DNA of 64,000 bases from assembly GCA_030411725.1 (NCBI GenBank), contig MU839827.1:2542001-2606000 (forward strand). Reading direction: 5' to 3'. Numbering within the stretch: position 1 is the stretch's first letter; every line of letters starts with the position of its first letter. Shown here piece after piece: positions 24,412-36,652 of the stretch. The notes under the pieces were generated by a model. That model made no database searches. It was not told the origin of the DNA and saw nothing but the letters and a program-made list of their open reading frames with translations. The position numbers and the translations under genes are program-made. This DNA is from Echria macrotheca. Lineage: Eukaryota > Ascomycota > Sordariomycetes > Sordariales > Schizotheciaceae.

Positions 24412-27400
24412 ATGGTTCGGGAAGCTGGAAAGACGGCAAAGGCAGACTCCGAGGCTACCCCGCCACCACCACGACTCTCGCTCCCTGTACGAACGCTAAG
24501 GCGCGCTCAGGACAACCACAACGGCGACGTCCCCTCGCCCACCGCAATGATGGTGGACCCGCCCGAGGAACACATCGTCGAGCCAAATGGCGCTGAGAGC
24601 GACGAGGTCGCCATCATCCCGCCCCCCGATGCTACCGATAGTATGGACACGGATGGTGGGCAGGTCGCACCCCTCCAAGCGAACGACTGTCAGTACGCCT
24701 CTCCCCCCCGACGTCCATCCGCTGACGCTGGCTTGCAGATGAGGCGATGAAGGAGCATGTCTTTCTTCCCTTGCCCGAGGAGCCGAGAATACTCGAAGAT
24801 CAGGTTAACACGTGGACGGTTGAGTCCTGGAGGACGCTATCAAAAAAGGAACATGGCCCTATATTCGAGGCGGGGGGCTATCCATGGTTGGTTTTATTCA
24901 GTCCGTTGCGGTAGTGGATGATGTCTGCTTACACTCTCCAAGGCGGATTCTTCTGTTCCCGTTCGGTAATAATGTCGACCAGACGTCCATCTACCTGGAG
25001 CACGGCTTCGAGGCCAATAACATCCCGGAGGACTGGAGCTGCTGTGTACAGTTTGCCCTTGTACTATGGAACCCCAGCGATCCGGCGATATTCTACCAAC
25101 ATTCGGCCCACCACAGATTCACTAAAGATGAGAGCGACTGGGGGTTCACAAGGTTCCTTGAGATTCGAAAGATGTTCAACATGCCATGGGAGGGCTTCGA
25201 CAGACCACTCGTGGAAAACGACACGGCGAACATTACCGCATACGTCCGAGTAGTGGAAGACGAGACTGGCGTGCTCTGGCACAATTTCAACAACTATGAT
25301 TCGAAGAAGGAGACGGGCTACGTCGGTCTGAAGAACCAAGGTGCCACGTGCTACCTAAATTCCTTGCTGCAGTCGTTATACTTCACCAATGCCTTTCGCA
25401 AGGTAAGTCAAGCCTCGCAGGGGCTGACGGACTGCTGACTCCTGGACAGGCAATCTACAAGATTCCCACGGAACAAGATGAGAGCATGAACAACAGTGCA
25501 TATACTCTGCAGAGACTTTTCTATCAGTTACAGACATCCAACAACGCTGTTGGGACTAACGAGCTCACCAAATCGTTCGGATGGGAAACGCGTCACATTT
25601 TCGAGCAGCAGGACGTCCAGGAGCTGTCACGGAAGCTCATGGAACACATGGAAGCGAAAATGAAAGGAACCGAGTATGAGAAAGTCCTACCGCAAATGTT
25701 CAGCGGGAAGATCAAGACGTACATCTCGTGCATCAACGTCCCTTACGAATCGAGCCGGACCGAGGAATTCTGGGATGTTCAGCTGAATGTCAGCGGCAAC
25801 AAGAATCTGCTCGAGAGCTTCCAGGACTACATCAATGTCGAGAAGCTGGATGGAGAAAACCAGTACTTTGCTGGCGAGCAATACAAGTTGCAAGATGCCA
25901 AGAAAGGTGTTATCTTCATTAGCTTCCCAAACGTTTTGCACCTGCAGCTGAAGCGGTTCGAGTACGACGTACAGCGAGACACCATGATGAAGATCAACGA
26001 CCGCTACGAGTTCCCGGAAGAGTTCGATGCTAGCGATTACCTGGATAAGGACGCAGATCGGTCAGAAAACTGGGAGTACCAACTACACGGAGTTCTGGTC
26101 CACAGCGGCGATCTGAATGCCGGACACTATTACGCCTTCTTGAAGCCGAACAAAGAGGGTTGGTGGTACAAGTACGACGATGACAAGGTGACCAAGGCCA
26201 CGAAACGAGAGGTTCTTGAGGAAAACTTTGGCGGGCCATTCCGCACACCCACGGGCCAGCTTCGGCTCCAGAGCCAGAAGAAGACGCCGGTAATGAGGCC
26301 CAATAGTGCTTACATGCTGGTGTACATCCGAAAGTCAAAGCTAGATGAGATTCTCTGTCCCGTCACAGCTGAAGATACGCCTCCGCATCTTCAACGGAGG
26401 TTTGAGGAAGAGTTTGCGGCCCGTGAAGCGAGGCGGAAAGAAAGGGAAGAGCAGCATCTCTACATCGGTGTTAAGGCCATCACAGCAGAGACTTTCCATC
26501 ATCATGGCGGTACCGATCTCACGCACTTCGAAGCCAACCCCGAGACGGACCCTGCTGCGCCGAGATTCTACAAGTTCCTTCGGACCGCGACGATGCAAGC
26601 ATTGGCTGAGCATATCGCGGAAGATCTCAAAAAAGACCCGAGACACATTCGGTTGTGGATCATGGTCAACCGGCAGAACAAAACGATTCGCCCCGACCAA
26701 CCAGTCATGGACCTGCGACCAACTGTTGAAGAGACCTACAACAGAGCCGCTGCTCATAGGGATCCCAGCCTCCGGATCTGGGTCGAGGTGGTAGAGGAAG
26801 TCGGTCCAGACGGGGACCCACTATGGCCGACCTACCAGGGCCAATCGAATGGAGTTGTCGTCAAGAATGAGCTCATCCTCCTATTCTTGAAGTGGTTCGA
26901 TCTGGATTCGCAGACGTTGAAGGGGGTTGGCCACACGTACATCAGCAAGGAGAAGAAGGTGGAGGATCTCATACCTGTAATCATGAAGAAGATGGGCTGG
27001 GACAAACTGCCGAGCGATGAGAAGATCCAGCTCTGGGAGGTGAATTACAGCCTTGTCTGATGCGTCTCCTCAACCATGCTGACTGCTTGCAGGAGATCAA
27101 GCCGAACATGATTGAGGGCCTGAAGGGAAAACACACCCTCAAGGCTGCGGAGCTGCAGGATGGCGACATCATCTGCTTCCAGAGAATACACGAGCGGAAG
27201 ATGAGGTTAGGAGGGTCGTCAGCAGCCGAAGAAGCGTAAGAAGAACAGAGTTGTAAGGAAGAACGCCTGCTGACAAAATCACAGCAACAGGTCGGTAGAC
27301 CGGTACGAGGACGCGCGAGAATACTACGATTTTCTCCTCAACAAGAAGACCGTCAGATTCCACGCTCATCCCCAGAAGAGCGATCCCGAGCAGTACCCAG

Positions 27401-28438
27401 CATTCGAGATGGTTCTGAATACAAGGATCAGCTACGACAGGCTTTCGGAAAAGGTTGGCGAGAAGCTCGGCGTACCGGGAACACACCTTCGATTCTACAC
27501 CGTCAATGCCAGCACGGGGAACCCCAGGACAGCGGTCAAACGATCGGCACAGACGCAAACTTTGCACGGCATTCTTGTCCCGACTGGATATGGTCAGCTG
27601 AATATGAATCAACGGAGCGACGCATTGTATTTCGAAGTTCTGGATATGAGCCTGGCGGAGCTCGATACAAAGAAATGCATCAAGATCACGCTCCTCAGCG
27701 AGGGCATTACCAAGGAGGTAGGACTGGCTACTCGATGACATATAATACACTGTTTGCTAACCGACAGACAGGACCAATACGATGTCCTAGTCACAAAGAG
27801 TGGCGTCGTCGAGGATCTCATTGAAGCTTTGGTTAAGAAAGCTAAGATCCCCAGCGAAGAAGAGGGTGGTAGGATTCGTCTGTATGAAACAAGCAACAAC
27901 AGGTTCTTCCGGGAGCTCGACCGCATCTATCCGGTGATCAGCATCAATGATTATACATCGGTCATTGCCGAGAGAATCCCGGAGGAGGAGCTGGATGTGA
28001 AGGACAGCTCGCAGTTCATTTCGGTTTTCCATTTCCAGGGTGAACCTAGTCGGTCACACGGAATGCCGTTCAGACTCTTGTTGAAGGAAGTACGTAAAAG
28101 GTATGGGAGCTAGAATTTCGTCGGGCTAACGTGCTGAGCAGGGCGAACCGTTTTCGGAAACCAAGAAACGGCTGGAGAAGCGGACAGGGCTCAAAGGCAA
28201 GAGCTTCGAGAAGATCAAGTTTGCCGTCGTAAGGAGAACGCAGTACTCGAGGCCGCAGTACTTGAATGACGGTGAGCTCGGAGTTATTTCAAGAGATGTG
28301 CGGCGGAATGCTGACCGATAACTAGATGACATTCTTTGGGACGTCGCCGCGAACGAAGACGACCTCCTTGGGCTCGATCACGTAGACCGGTCAAGATCCA
28401 TTCGTAACGGTGTTGGGGATTTGTTTCTTAAGGGGTAG
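24412..28438 (+). CDS. UBP15: Ubiquitin carboxyl-terminal hydrolase, USP7/Ubp15 type
   Basis: Nine exons: 24412-24688, 24739-24886, 24943-25402, 25450-27039, 27093-27235, 27285-27717, 27772-28089, 28142-28271, 28326-28438, 1203 aa. Residues about 95-255 are a MATH/TRAF domain (NTWTVESWRTLSKKEHGPIF). The USP domain starts with GYVGLKNQGATCYLNSLLQS, with catalytic Cys near residue 278, and contains QDVQELSRKLMEHM and the His box HSGDLNAGHYYAFLKP. The rest is the ICP0-binding/ubiquitin-like C-terminal array typical of USP7. It should cleave ubiquitin from many targets; yeast Ubp15 acts in peroxisomal receptor recycling and the cell cycle. All eight junctions keep phase. Length is close to yeast Ubp15. 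Confidence 0.95.
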
Positions 28439-29063
28439 AAGCGGCTCGGTTGCGGGTGGCCCGTTGAGCCCCTGGATACAGCTGTTTGACGAGAAGCATC
28501 TGGGATGGGGTTTGGCGCGTGCAAGGGGCAGTTTCAGAGCTCACTGGCTGGGGAGAAGGTTTCTTTATTTTTATGTGATCTGGCGCGGGATTGTCGCTGT
28601 ACAAGCAATGGAGAAATGGCAGCGGCATTGTAGGAATGGTCTTGTCAGTATAAGGTGACTTCGGTTTACAGTTCCATCAACTTTGCGTGGAGATTCGGAT
28701 GAAGACGGTCCTGGTGGAGCTATGGAGGAGCGGCGGCCCCTTGGTTTTGTCCAAGAAAAAGACGTAGCCTAGAACCCAAGTATTTGAATTTGAATGCACA
28801 GCATGTCCTAGCCTCCGATGATATGTACCGGGTTCAGTGACGTTGTCACCGCAGGGCCAGGAATCTCGGTCTAGAACCAGTAGGCGGTGAGAAACGGCAG
28901 AAAGTTTTCCGATAAGGAACTTTCCCAACCGCGGCGGCGATAACCGAAGCCGATTGATCCTCTCTTTTGCGACAAGAAGACAACGAGGAAGAGAGAACAA
29001 ACCGCGTCGACAACACCCCAGTCACACATAGTCTCCCTGTGTGTGTGTCGCGTCCACGAAACG
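28439..29063. other. Intergenic between UBP15 and TIM22
   Basis: About 625 bp containing the 3' flank of UBP15 and the promoter and leader of TIM22. There is a GTGTGTGTG tract just before the TIM22 start. Open frames on the minus strand (28677-29181) have no family likeness. Confidence 0.5.
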
Positions 29064-29707
29064 ATGAATTTCCCAGGGGCGTCAGGGGCGGGGGCGGGTT
29101 CTCCGCGGTTCGATCCGAACGATCCCAATGTGAAATGGGTATGTTTTTCCTCGCTCTCTCCCCTCTCCTCTCTCCAGACATGGATTAACGAGTTATGTTT
29201 TAGTTAACGAACGCGATGGAATCATGCTACGCCAAGACGGCGATGAGCGGTGTGGCTGGGTTCGGACTGGGCGGGTTATTCGGGTTATTCATGGCCTCTG
29301 TGAGTCTCTTCTCTCTTCCCTCCTCCTTTTTCTTGGGTCTAATTAGTGGAAAAAAATAGATGGCCTACGATACACCATACCACACGGCCGGCGCTACCGC
29401 ACAGCCGACGAGCTCGCTCCCCTGGCGCCAGCAGGTGCGCATCGGCTTCAAGGATATGGGCACGCGCTCGTGGAGCACGGCCAAGAACTTTGGCATGGTC
29501 GGCGCGCTGTTCAGCGGGATCGAGTGCGGGATCGAGGGGCTCCGGGCGAAAAATGATATGGCGAATGGCGTGGCCGCCGGGTGTCTTACTGGTGCTATAC
29601 TGGCGAGGAATGGAGGGCCGCAGGCGGCGGCGGTGGGGTGTGCTGGGTTTGCGGCTTTTAGTGCTGCTATTGATGCTTGGATGCGGATGCCTAAGGAGGA
29701 GGATTGA
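29064..29707 (+). CDS. TIM22: Mitochondrial inner membrane translocase subunit Tim22
   Basis: Three exons: 29064-29138, 29204-29299, 29360-29707, 172 aa. The N terminus is Gly/Ala-rich (MNFPGASGAGAGSPRFDPND). The Tim17/Tim22/Tim23 domain follows with several Gly-rich membrane segments: SGVAGFGLGGLFGLFMAS, NFGMVGALFSGIECGIEG, GVAAGCLTGAILARNGGPQA and AVGCAGFAAFSAAID. It is the channel that inserts carrier proteins into the inner mitochondrial membrane. The conserved Cys residues in the first and last membrane segments are present (SCYAK and GCAGF), as expected for its internal disulphide. Length matches the family. Confidence 0.96.
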
Positions 29708-30545
29708 TGAGAGCAAAGGGGTGTGGGTGAGAGGGACGGGGGACGGATTGGGGGGTAATAGCGTGGTGTATTGATAGAGAGAGTGTGTGGGATTATATCG
29801 GGCTGGTTGGGTGGACTTGGCTGGGTATAGAGAGGGCGGAATCCATCACCACTAGATGGAGAGAGGGAGAGAAAGAGGGGATTTACATGGGAGCGGCGTT
29901 TGGGTTGTTTTGTTGCTCCTCTCCGTCGTTGTCTCTACGGCCTACATGGGAGGTCTTGGAGGGAAAGCCGACCGTCTTTTCTCTTTGGGAGGACGAGGAT
30001 CCGCGACGGCTACCTGAGGGGGCAAGAGATTCATAAGAAGCGAGGCAAGACGTTTCGTTTTGCTCTTGAGGGATACGGTTTAATATGTACATTTATATAG
30101 AAGCCGACAGGCGGGCGGGACCATCATAGAGAAGGGGGCGTTCTCCACTTGTACAACTCGGTCATAATGATCACTCCTACTCATCATACTCTCGCTCTAA
30201 AAGCTTTGAGAGGTTATTCAGACTTGACAGGACAGGACAGCTGAGGTTGGATGGCTGGGAATGACATTGGCGCGATAAAGATGTAAAAATGAACGACTCA
30301 ACACAATGCAGTTAATATAATACATTCACGTCGTGATAAAAACCCCATCTCCCCTCGAACAGAGCACACACGTACGTACACTGGAAGCGGCAACCATGAC
30401 TGCATGCAAGGATATTCAATGAATCTTGTGACCTTATACGATTCAACGCCGAATTGCTTAGACATGCTAGAGCAGCAATCTGATCCCATCGCCAACGCCA
30501 AGCAGTTATGCATAATCCGACTAAAATACATATCTCTGCCCTTCC
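29708..30545. other. Convergent 3' region between TIM22 and PRP45
   Basis: About 840 bp. The first 200 bp are purine-rich on the + strand (GAGAGGGAGAGAAAGAGG), then AT content rises. It contains no supported gene and fits long 3' untranslated regions. Confidence 0.55.
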
Positions 30546-32351
30546 TTACTCGTCGTCATCTTCCACCTTTGTCCTCTTGGACTGACGAGCCCCGTCATCC
30601 CCCAACCCATAACCCCGTTTCGACGAAGAGCTCTGCTCGACCTGCGACAAAAACTTGTCGACATCGTTGAACGGGTCCGCAGAGTCCTTTTCGAACTGAA
30701 CCGGACCTTCCCGCACCTCTGCCTCCTCGGTCCCTTTAAATGTTCCACGGCCGAGAGCTTCGCCGAACCGACTTGTCTTCTGGATGCGCGACATCTCTCT
30801 CTCGCCATCCGCCTCGTCATCGTCGTCTGCACTGGCCCGTGGTCGGTAAATGCTGCTGATAGCATCCTGCGCAGCGAAGAGTGGCTTATCGTACGGATTG
30901 TCTTCGTTAAACCCGCTGTCGAAACCGCTCGACTGGTTGAATAACCGCGAGTCGTACATGCCTTCTGCTGACTGCGTGGGCTTGGCCAGTCCCAGGGCGA
31001 TCTTCTCGGATATATCGCGGTTCATTTCGCGGGCGAGAACCTGGGCTCTTCTCTCCGAGCCCATGCGAGACTGTCGAAGCTTCCTCTCTTCGTCGCGTAT
31101 TCTTTCCTTTCGAGCCTCCCTTCTCTCACGTTCCGAGCCGTCGCTTTCCGAATCAGACCCCGATCCACTGTACGACCCAGACCGAGACCGAGACTTCCTC
31201 CGCCCACCAGCCCGTTCAGCCCGAGCTTGCTGTGCCAACTGCCGAAGATGCTCCTCCTTCTGCGCCTTCTCCTTCTCGGCAAGCCGTTGCTGCATCATAG
31301 CCCTCTGTCTAACCTCTTCTCTTGCGTGTCTGTCAGCCATAAATAGAGCTTCGGAGAACTGGGCGAATTTGTCGTTGATCTGTACATCCTGGAGCCCACG
31401 ACCATCGGCCGCCAATCTCTTGTCGAGGGGTACCGTAAAGCCCTTGGGGTTCTTCCAGAGAGAAACCGTAGGGGCTATGTTCATTAGCATATATCCACAG
31501 ATTATCTGACAGCATAACTCACGAATACGCCATGCCTCCTGGTCCTCGGCCGTGAGCTTCCTTGGGGGCGAATGCATCACCGGCGGAGGCGGCGTCGGGG
31601 GACCTTTCGGGATCTTCTTGTGCTTGAACTTCGGTGGCTCCATAGGATCTCTTTGTCGCTCCACGATTTTCATGATGCGATCTTGCTTTTTTGACGTATC
31701 GCCCATCTGCGCTGACGGCGTGTAGCGCACGAACGTCGGATCCCGCCTCCCTCCTATGTTGACATTCTTGGGTTTCTGCGCGGCCACCGCGCCGCTAACC
31801 AACGCCTCCAGCGCCTTCTTAGTTCGTTCCGCAGTCTCGGCCACCTGGTCCTGGCTGGGCCTCGACAGGTCCAGGTCGCCGGCCTCGGCGCGCTGTCGCA
31901 ACGGGATCAGATCCTTGAACGAGGTATGAATTATTCGATCGTTGCTGTGGCCCTGTCGCGCAATGGCCGAGTAGTCAACTTTGCCCTCGCCATCTACTTG
32001 GACGACCAGCGCGTTGGATGTGGACGGGCCGCCTTTGCCCCAAACGTACTGGGCGACGGGGATCTCTGGAAAGGCGCCGCCATCGCCAAAGTCTTCGGGG
32101 CCGCGAGGACGCCAGCCAGCTCTATTCGGATACTCCGGAGGGCCAGATCGCTGCGAAGACGGTGAGTTAGTCGGGTTGTCAAGAGCGCGATGACGCGATG
32201 TGCTGCGAACCTTTAAAACGATTTGCGTCTCGTCAAGTTGCCCGGCGGCAACAATCCTCGGGCCGCGCTGTTGAGCTCGTTGTTCCTCATTTTCCCCATT
32301 GTATTTCGGCTTCGGCAGGGCCTGCGCGAGGCCAGCAGCTATTGAGGTCAT
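30546..32351 (-). CDS. PRP45: Spliceosome factor Prp45 / SNW1 (SKIP)
   Basis: Three exons on the minus strand: 32351-32211, 32150-31523, 31474-30546, 565 aa. Conserved parts include GWRPRGPEDFGDGGAFPEIP, the SNW block WRIPPTVSLWKNPKGFTVPL and the helix-rich KRLAADGRGLQDVQINDKF. An RS-like stretch (RRKSRSRSGSYSGSGSDSES) follows, and the C-terminal part is charged. Both introns are free of stops and a multiple of three (60 and 48 nt), so the frame stays open straight through. They are called introns because they have GT/AG ends and CTAAC/CTAAT branch sites, and because removal restores the family sequence. The factor belongs to the activated spliceosome and couples splicing with transcription. 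The usual SNW triplet reads SLW here. Confidence 0.95.
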   Translation of the reverse strand: MTSIAAGLAQALPKPKYNGENEEQRAQQRGPRIVAAGQLDETQIVLKVRSTSRHRALDNPTNSPSSQRSGPPEYPNRAGWRPRGPEDFGDGGAFPEIPVAQYVWGKGGPSTSNALVVQVDGEGKVDYSAIARQGHSNDRIIHTSFKDLIPLRQRAEAGDLDLSRPSQDQVAETAERTKKALEALVSGAVAAQKPKNVNIGGRRDPTFVRYTPSAQMGDTSKKQDRIMKIVERQRDPMEPPKFKHKKIPKGPPTPPPPVMHSPPRKLTAEDQEAWRIRELCCQIICGYMLMNIAPTVSLWKNPKGFTVPLDKRLAADGRGLQDVQINDKFAQFSEALFMADRHAREEVRQRAMMQQRLAEKEKAQKEEHLRQLAQQARAERAGGRRKSRSRSGSYSGSGSDSESDGSERERREARKERIRDEERKLRQSRMGSERRAQVLAREMNRDISEKIALGLAKPTQSAEGMYDSRLFNQSSGFDSGFNEDNPYDKPLFAAQDAISSIYRPRASADDDDEADGEREMSRIQKTSRFGEALGRGTFKGTEEAEVREGPVQFEKDSADPFNDVDKFLSQVEQSSSSKRGYGLGDDGARQSKRTKVEDDDE

Positions 32352-32967
32352 GGTTGTCGATGCACGTAATTCGATCTTCTGTTCGTGACGGAACAGGATG
32401 TTGAGGAGTGGGGACTTTCTCGAAAAGTTGCAGGCAGCGAGCTACAGTGGCTGGCACTGCTTGGCACGCCTGCTGTGGCGCACCCGCGTCTTATCGGTCT
32501 TATCGGCGAGTTCAGTGCCCAGATTTAAAGCCACTCTTCAATGTCGCCTTGGTCTGAATATCCGTAGCAATGGCTAACAGTCAGCAACTTAAGGATACGT
32601 ACATGTTTTATGGAAAAGGAAGAAGAGAATTCGAGCCTGGCTAAATACAGCTATGGGCTGCGTTCCTCCTTTTTATCCTGGCGAAGCGCACCTCCCATGT
32701 CTAACAGGTTCGAGTTTCCCTCTACAGCAACAAGATGTTTCGAGTATCCATTATATCTTTTTCATTACCAACACACATGTATACTCGCAGGCTTCAAACA
32801 GTGCTAAAGAGGCAATCATCATCACACCCATAAACCACATGCAAAGAGTCTGCCTTTGCCGTCCCAACCAACCGTCCCTATGGTACACCATGCAAGCCCA
32901 ACCCATTGTGTAAGACGCCTGGCATAAATTCCACAACCCGAGTCTACCAAAACCGCCGCGTATGCGT
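32352..32967. other. Promoter of PRP45 and 3' flank of the p24 gene
   Basis: About 615 bp between two minus-strand genes. The left end serves PRP45 as promoter. The right part is AT-richer, with signals expected of the p24 3' end. No gene is supported. Confidence 0.55.
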
Positions 32968-33741
32968 TTATACGTAGCCCTTCCGCGCACCCTGGAAGAA
33001 GAACCGAACGATGAAAACCTGGAGGGCGCCCATGGCAATGATCAGAGCAATCTGGATGAAGCTGAAGTTGATAATCCTCTTCTCCGTGCTGCGGACCGTG
33101 CTGAAATTTCGGTTCTCTCGGGTACGGAAGTACTTTTGGTTCCGGGTGATGGTCGAAAGTTGGCCCGAGAGTTTGAACAGCGACTCCTCTAGAGCCGAAG
33201 TCTGCTCGGGCGACGTCCCCTTCTTAGCGGGGAGGTTGACGCGGGCCTCATTCTCAACCTGCGATACGACTCGTGTTAGCATACCATTCAAGGCTAAACC
33301 TGGCAAGACTCCGCTGCCAACCGTAGATACTAACCGAAATCTCAAAGTCGACATATTTCTCGGCGAACGTGCTCATCTCGTTGTTGAAGCAGAACTTGTA
33401 CTCGCCGGGCTCCTGGGCCGTGAAGACAAAGTCTCCCTGGCGCTCCTTCTGGCCGTCCATGATGTACTTGCCGTTCGGGCCCGTCACCTCGTAGTCGATA
33501 TCGAATGCGCCTCCTGCTTGGACCTGGAATCCAATGTCAGCATCTGCAAATCAATATTTGGCGCGGTCATGCGATCTGGGAAACGTACGGCGAAGTAGAA
33601 AGCGACCTTCTCGCCGCGGGTCTTGGTCGCCGTGTAGAAGCACGCCTTCTCATGAGGCTGCATCTTGTATGTCAATGCCGTCGCCGACACATGGGCCGCG
33701 AGAACGGCCAAGAGGCCGCATGATAATAGTGGGAGCTGCAT
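32968..33741 (-). CDS. emp24/gp25L/p24 family cargo receptor
   Basis: Three exons on the minus strand: 33741-33589, 33523-33335, 33258-32968, 210 aa. A signal peptide (MQLPLLSCGLLAVLAAHVSA) precedes a GOLD domain with the two disulphide Cys (KACFY and YKFCFNNEMS). A coiled coil follows, then one membrane helix (IQIALIIAMGALQVFIVRFF) and a short cytosolic tail FFQGARKGYV. The FF pair fits COPII binding; the classical KKxx signal is absent. Such proteins cycle between ER and Golgi as hetero-oligomers and select cargo such as GPI-anchored proteins. The subfamily (Erp-like versus Emp24 or Erv25) cannot be settled here. It lies divergent to the PhoD-like gene. Confidence 0.93.
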
Positions 33742-34389
33742 TGTGCGCGTGGAGGGCGGATGTGCGTCGAAAGTTGCGATCTCGACGGCGCTTTTCAGGA
33801 CAGCTCACGAAAGTCGCGACCTTGCAGCAAGTGCCAATGCAAACGGCTTAGCTGGACTCTTAAGCGGAACATGTAAAATTCCAGGCCGCCCCTGACTGGC
33901 CAATAGCGGGGCGCTCTCAGGGGCAGGGGCTCTCGAAGCTGAGTGGTGGGCGGGCTTCCAATCACAAGCCTCCGGGGCCCACCTCCGGCATTCAGTGGAT
34001 AGGGTGACATCAATGTCCCAGACATGCATCCGTCAATGACGGCCCGTCAATCATCAGTTCAACGTGTACGCCTGCCAAGCGCTCATACCATGGCATGACA
34101 TGGCGGTGCCTGAACGATAAACTGGTTATCTGATTTCTCAGTGTCCTTCTTATGCCCTGCGATATTTTATGTGAATTTCTCTCATCCTAGAGGTGGTTTG
34201 CATCCAATACTACAGATTGCGCGGTCGTGCCTCATCATCTCCCGAGTCCCGAGAACTATGACTTCATCAGTCACCGCCTGATCGCATAGGTCCCTACCTG
34301 CATTTACCTTACTTAGCCCACAACAATTGTCTCGTCTTTCTTACCTATCACTCGCTGCGTCAACATCACACACCCTTGGACGTCTGAGC
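33742..34389. other. Divergent promoter region p24 / PhoD-like
   Basis: About 650 bp between two divergent genes, containing both promoters. No gene is supported. Open frames near 33795-34029 on the minus strand have no family likeness. Confidence 0.6.
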
Positions 34390-36368
34390 ATGGCTACAAC
34401 ACAGACGAGAGTCGCAACTGCGGCTTCCGGTGTTATCAGAGCCTTCAGCTACTTCTTCTTGAGATGGGTATGTCCAAGCCCACACTTTAACTTACAGGGT
34501 ATGTATTTATTGACATCACGTAGGCACTCCTACCTCCTCTGACCACCATTATTTTCACCTTGTTTGCACTTTATATCCCCTCCTTTATCTCGGGGTACCT
34601 CAACGAGCCGAAATACCAGCTCGTTGATGAGGTGGATCTCGTCGTTACTGAGACCACGGTCGAACCCGAGACTCCCGAGGATGGCGAAATCATCGAGGCC
34701 GACGGCATCGAGAAACCCGAGGTCGTTGCCGAAAAAGTCGAAATCCAGGAGACCCTATCGGTAGAAGAGCGACCGCTTAGTCCTCTTCGGACTCTGCTCT
34801 CAGGCGCTCCAAACCCTCGCAGTCTGCTCTTGTCAGCTACCACATTCCTCATCAATGCGGCTCTCGTCGGTATGGTGGCCGACAGGCTCTACCGAGAGCA
34901 TCGCTACACAGCCAAGGACCTCTCGTTCGTCCGTCTTGGCTATGTTTCCGAGAATGACGCAAAGCTCTTGATTCGAGAGCCCGATCAGTCCAACATGCCG
35001 GTCACTGTAGAGATCCGCATCAAGGACCCTCAGCCTCCTTTCGATAACCCGCTTTGGCAATCGGCTGGAGGTGTGAGATGGACGAACAACGAAACCGATT
35101 ACACAGCTGTCGTCACCGTTCCTCTGCGACATTCGAAACGTCGGACGTACGAATGGAGGACTTCCAACAACCACACCGGAGAATTCACTTCGCCTATCCC
35201 GGTCGGTCACGCCGATGAAACCCGTGACGGTCCATTCACGTTTCTCTCGACATCTTGTATCGTCACACGTCTGCCGTACAGCCCATTTGACCACCCGCTT
35301 TCCATTCCTGGAATGAGACACCTGGCCAAGGTTCTACCGACTCTTGGGGCCCAGTTCATGCTCTTCCTAGGCGATTTTATCTATGTCGATGTGCCCAAAT
35401 GGTGGGGAAAGGGGGTCGAAGACTACCGCCAAAAGTATCGCCAGGTATACGCCTCGCCCGAGTGGCAATCTGTCGGCCAAAACCTCAGCTGGATCCATGT
35501 TATCGATGACCATGAAATTTCAAACGATTGGTCGTCTAACACAACTGGGGTATACTCTACAGCCGTTGATCCGTATCATCATTACCATGTCGCGGCGAAC
35601 CCGCCGCTGGCTAAGAAGGCCGGCGCTTATTCTGCTCGCACCGGGGCCAGCTACTTTGAGTTCACCCAGGGCCCGGCGAGCTTCTTTCTCTTAGATACTC
35701 GTTCTTACAGGTCAAACAACCGGCTCCCCGCCAACGACGAGGAAAAAACGATGCTTGGTGCTGGGCAGCTGGAGGACTTCATCGCTTGGCTCAACCGACC
35801 AGAACCTAAGGGTGTCAACTGGAAGATTGTTGCTTCGTCGGTCCCTTTCACCAAAAACTGGCGTGTCAACACCAGGGACACGTGGGGTGGGTTCTTGACC
35901 GAGAGAAGACGGGTACTCGAGGCCATGTGGGACGCTGCCAACCGTGGCATCGGCGTGGTTGTGCTCTCTGGCGACAGGCACGAGTTCGCCGCAACAAAAT
36001 TTCCGCCGCCGGCCGACTCTAGGTGGCCTGAGACGTCTACAGTCTGGGAGTTCTCGGCCAGTCCGCTGAGCCAGTTTTATTCTCCGATCCCTACTTACCG
36101 TCAGACTGATAACGAGGACGTCAAAATCAAGTAAGCGACATGCTGTAAAGAATATACGCAGCAAGCTGACTCTGGCAGATATATCAACAAGGGCAACTCC
36201 AAGTTCGGAGCCATAACCATCGAGAACCTGGAGGAGGGCGGCCAAAGCAGCTTGAAGTACCGTCTATTTGTTGACGGCGTCGAAGTGTGGAATACGGTGG
36301 TGCTCTCGCCGCCCGTCGCGGAGGGCAAGTCCGGCGGATCGTTCTGGAACCGATTCAAGATGGGCTGA
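34390..36368 (+). CDS. PhoD-like metallophosphatase with N-terminal membrane anchors
   Basis: Three exons: 34390-34467, 34524-36130, 36179-36368, 624 aa. Two hydrophobic segments lie near residues 27-47 (ALLPPLTTIIFTLFALYIPS) and 120-140 (SATTFLINAALVGMVADRLY), with an acidic loop between them. The C-terminal part is a PhoD/alkaline phosphatase-D domain with metal ligands in FLGDFIYVD, DDHEISNDW and LSGDRHEF. Members hydrolyse phosphomono- or diesters with Fe/Ca; fungal members of this form are membrane-bound and largely uncharacterised. The ligand motifs are intact, so activity is likely. Intron 1 ends in TAG after TTGACATCACG. The gene is convergent with the SDR gene, 284 bp apart. Confidence 0.9.
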
Positions 36369-36652
36369 GTACCACATTTTCCAAGGGCAGTTCGCTTGGG
36401 TAATAGATCAGGAGTTCGCCAAGACCGGTAGGCTGGGAAAGGGTTATGCACGATTGGCGGTACATTGACTGGGACTTGACGGGGGTTATATACGGGGGGG
36501 GGTTGGGGAGCTCGGAATTGGGCGTGGAAGGCCGGTATATCACAATTCAAACAGCTTTCCAAGGTTCATCCGGCAGCAACACGCAGAGCAGTTGTGATGA
36601 TTCTATTCGCAGGTATCATCCGACATCACCTGGCGGCGGGGACTGGCCCGGC

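Noticed and set aside
32690..32740. Possible tRNA T-arm (AGGTTCGAGTTTCC)
   Set aside because: No matching acceptor stem, D-arm or anticodon arm could be paired around it. I found no convincing tRNA or 5S rRNA gene anywhere in the window.
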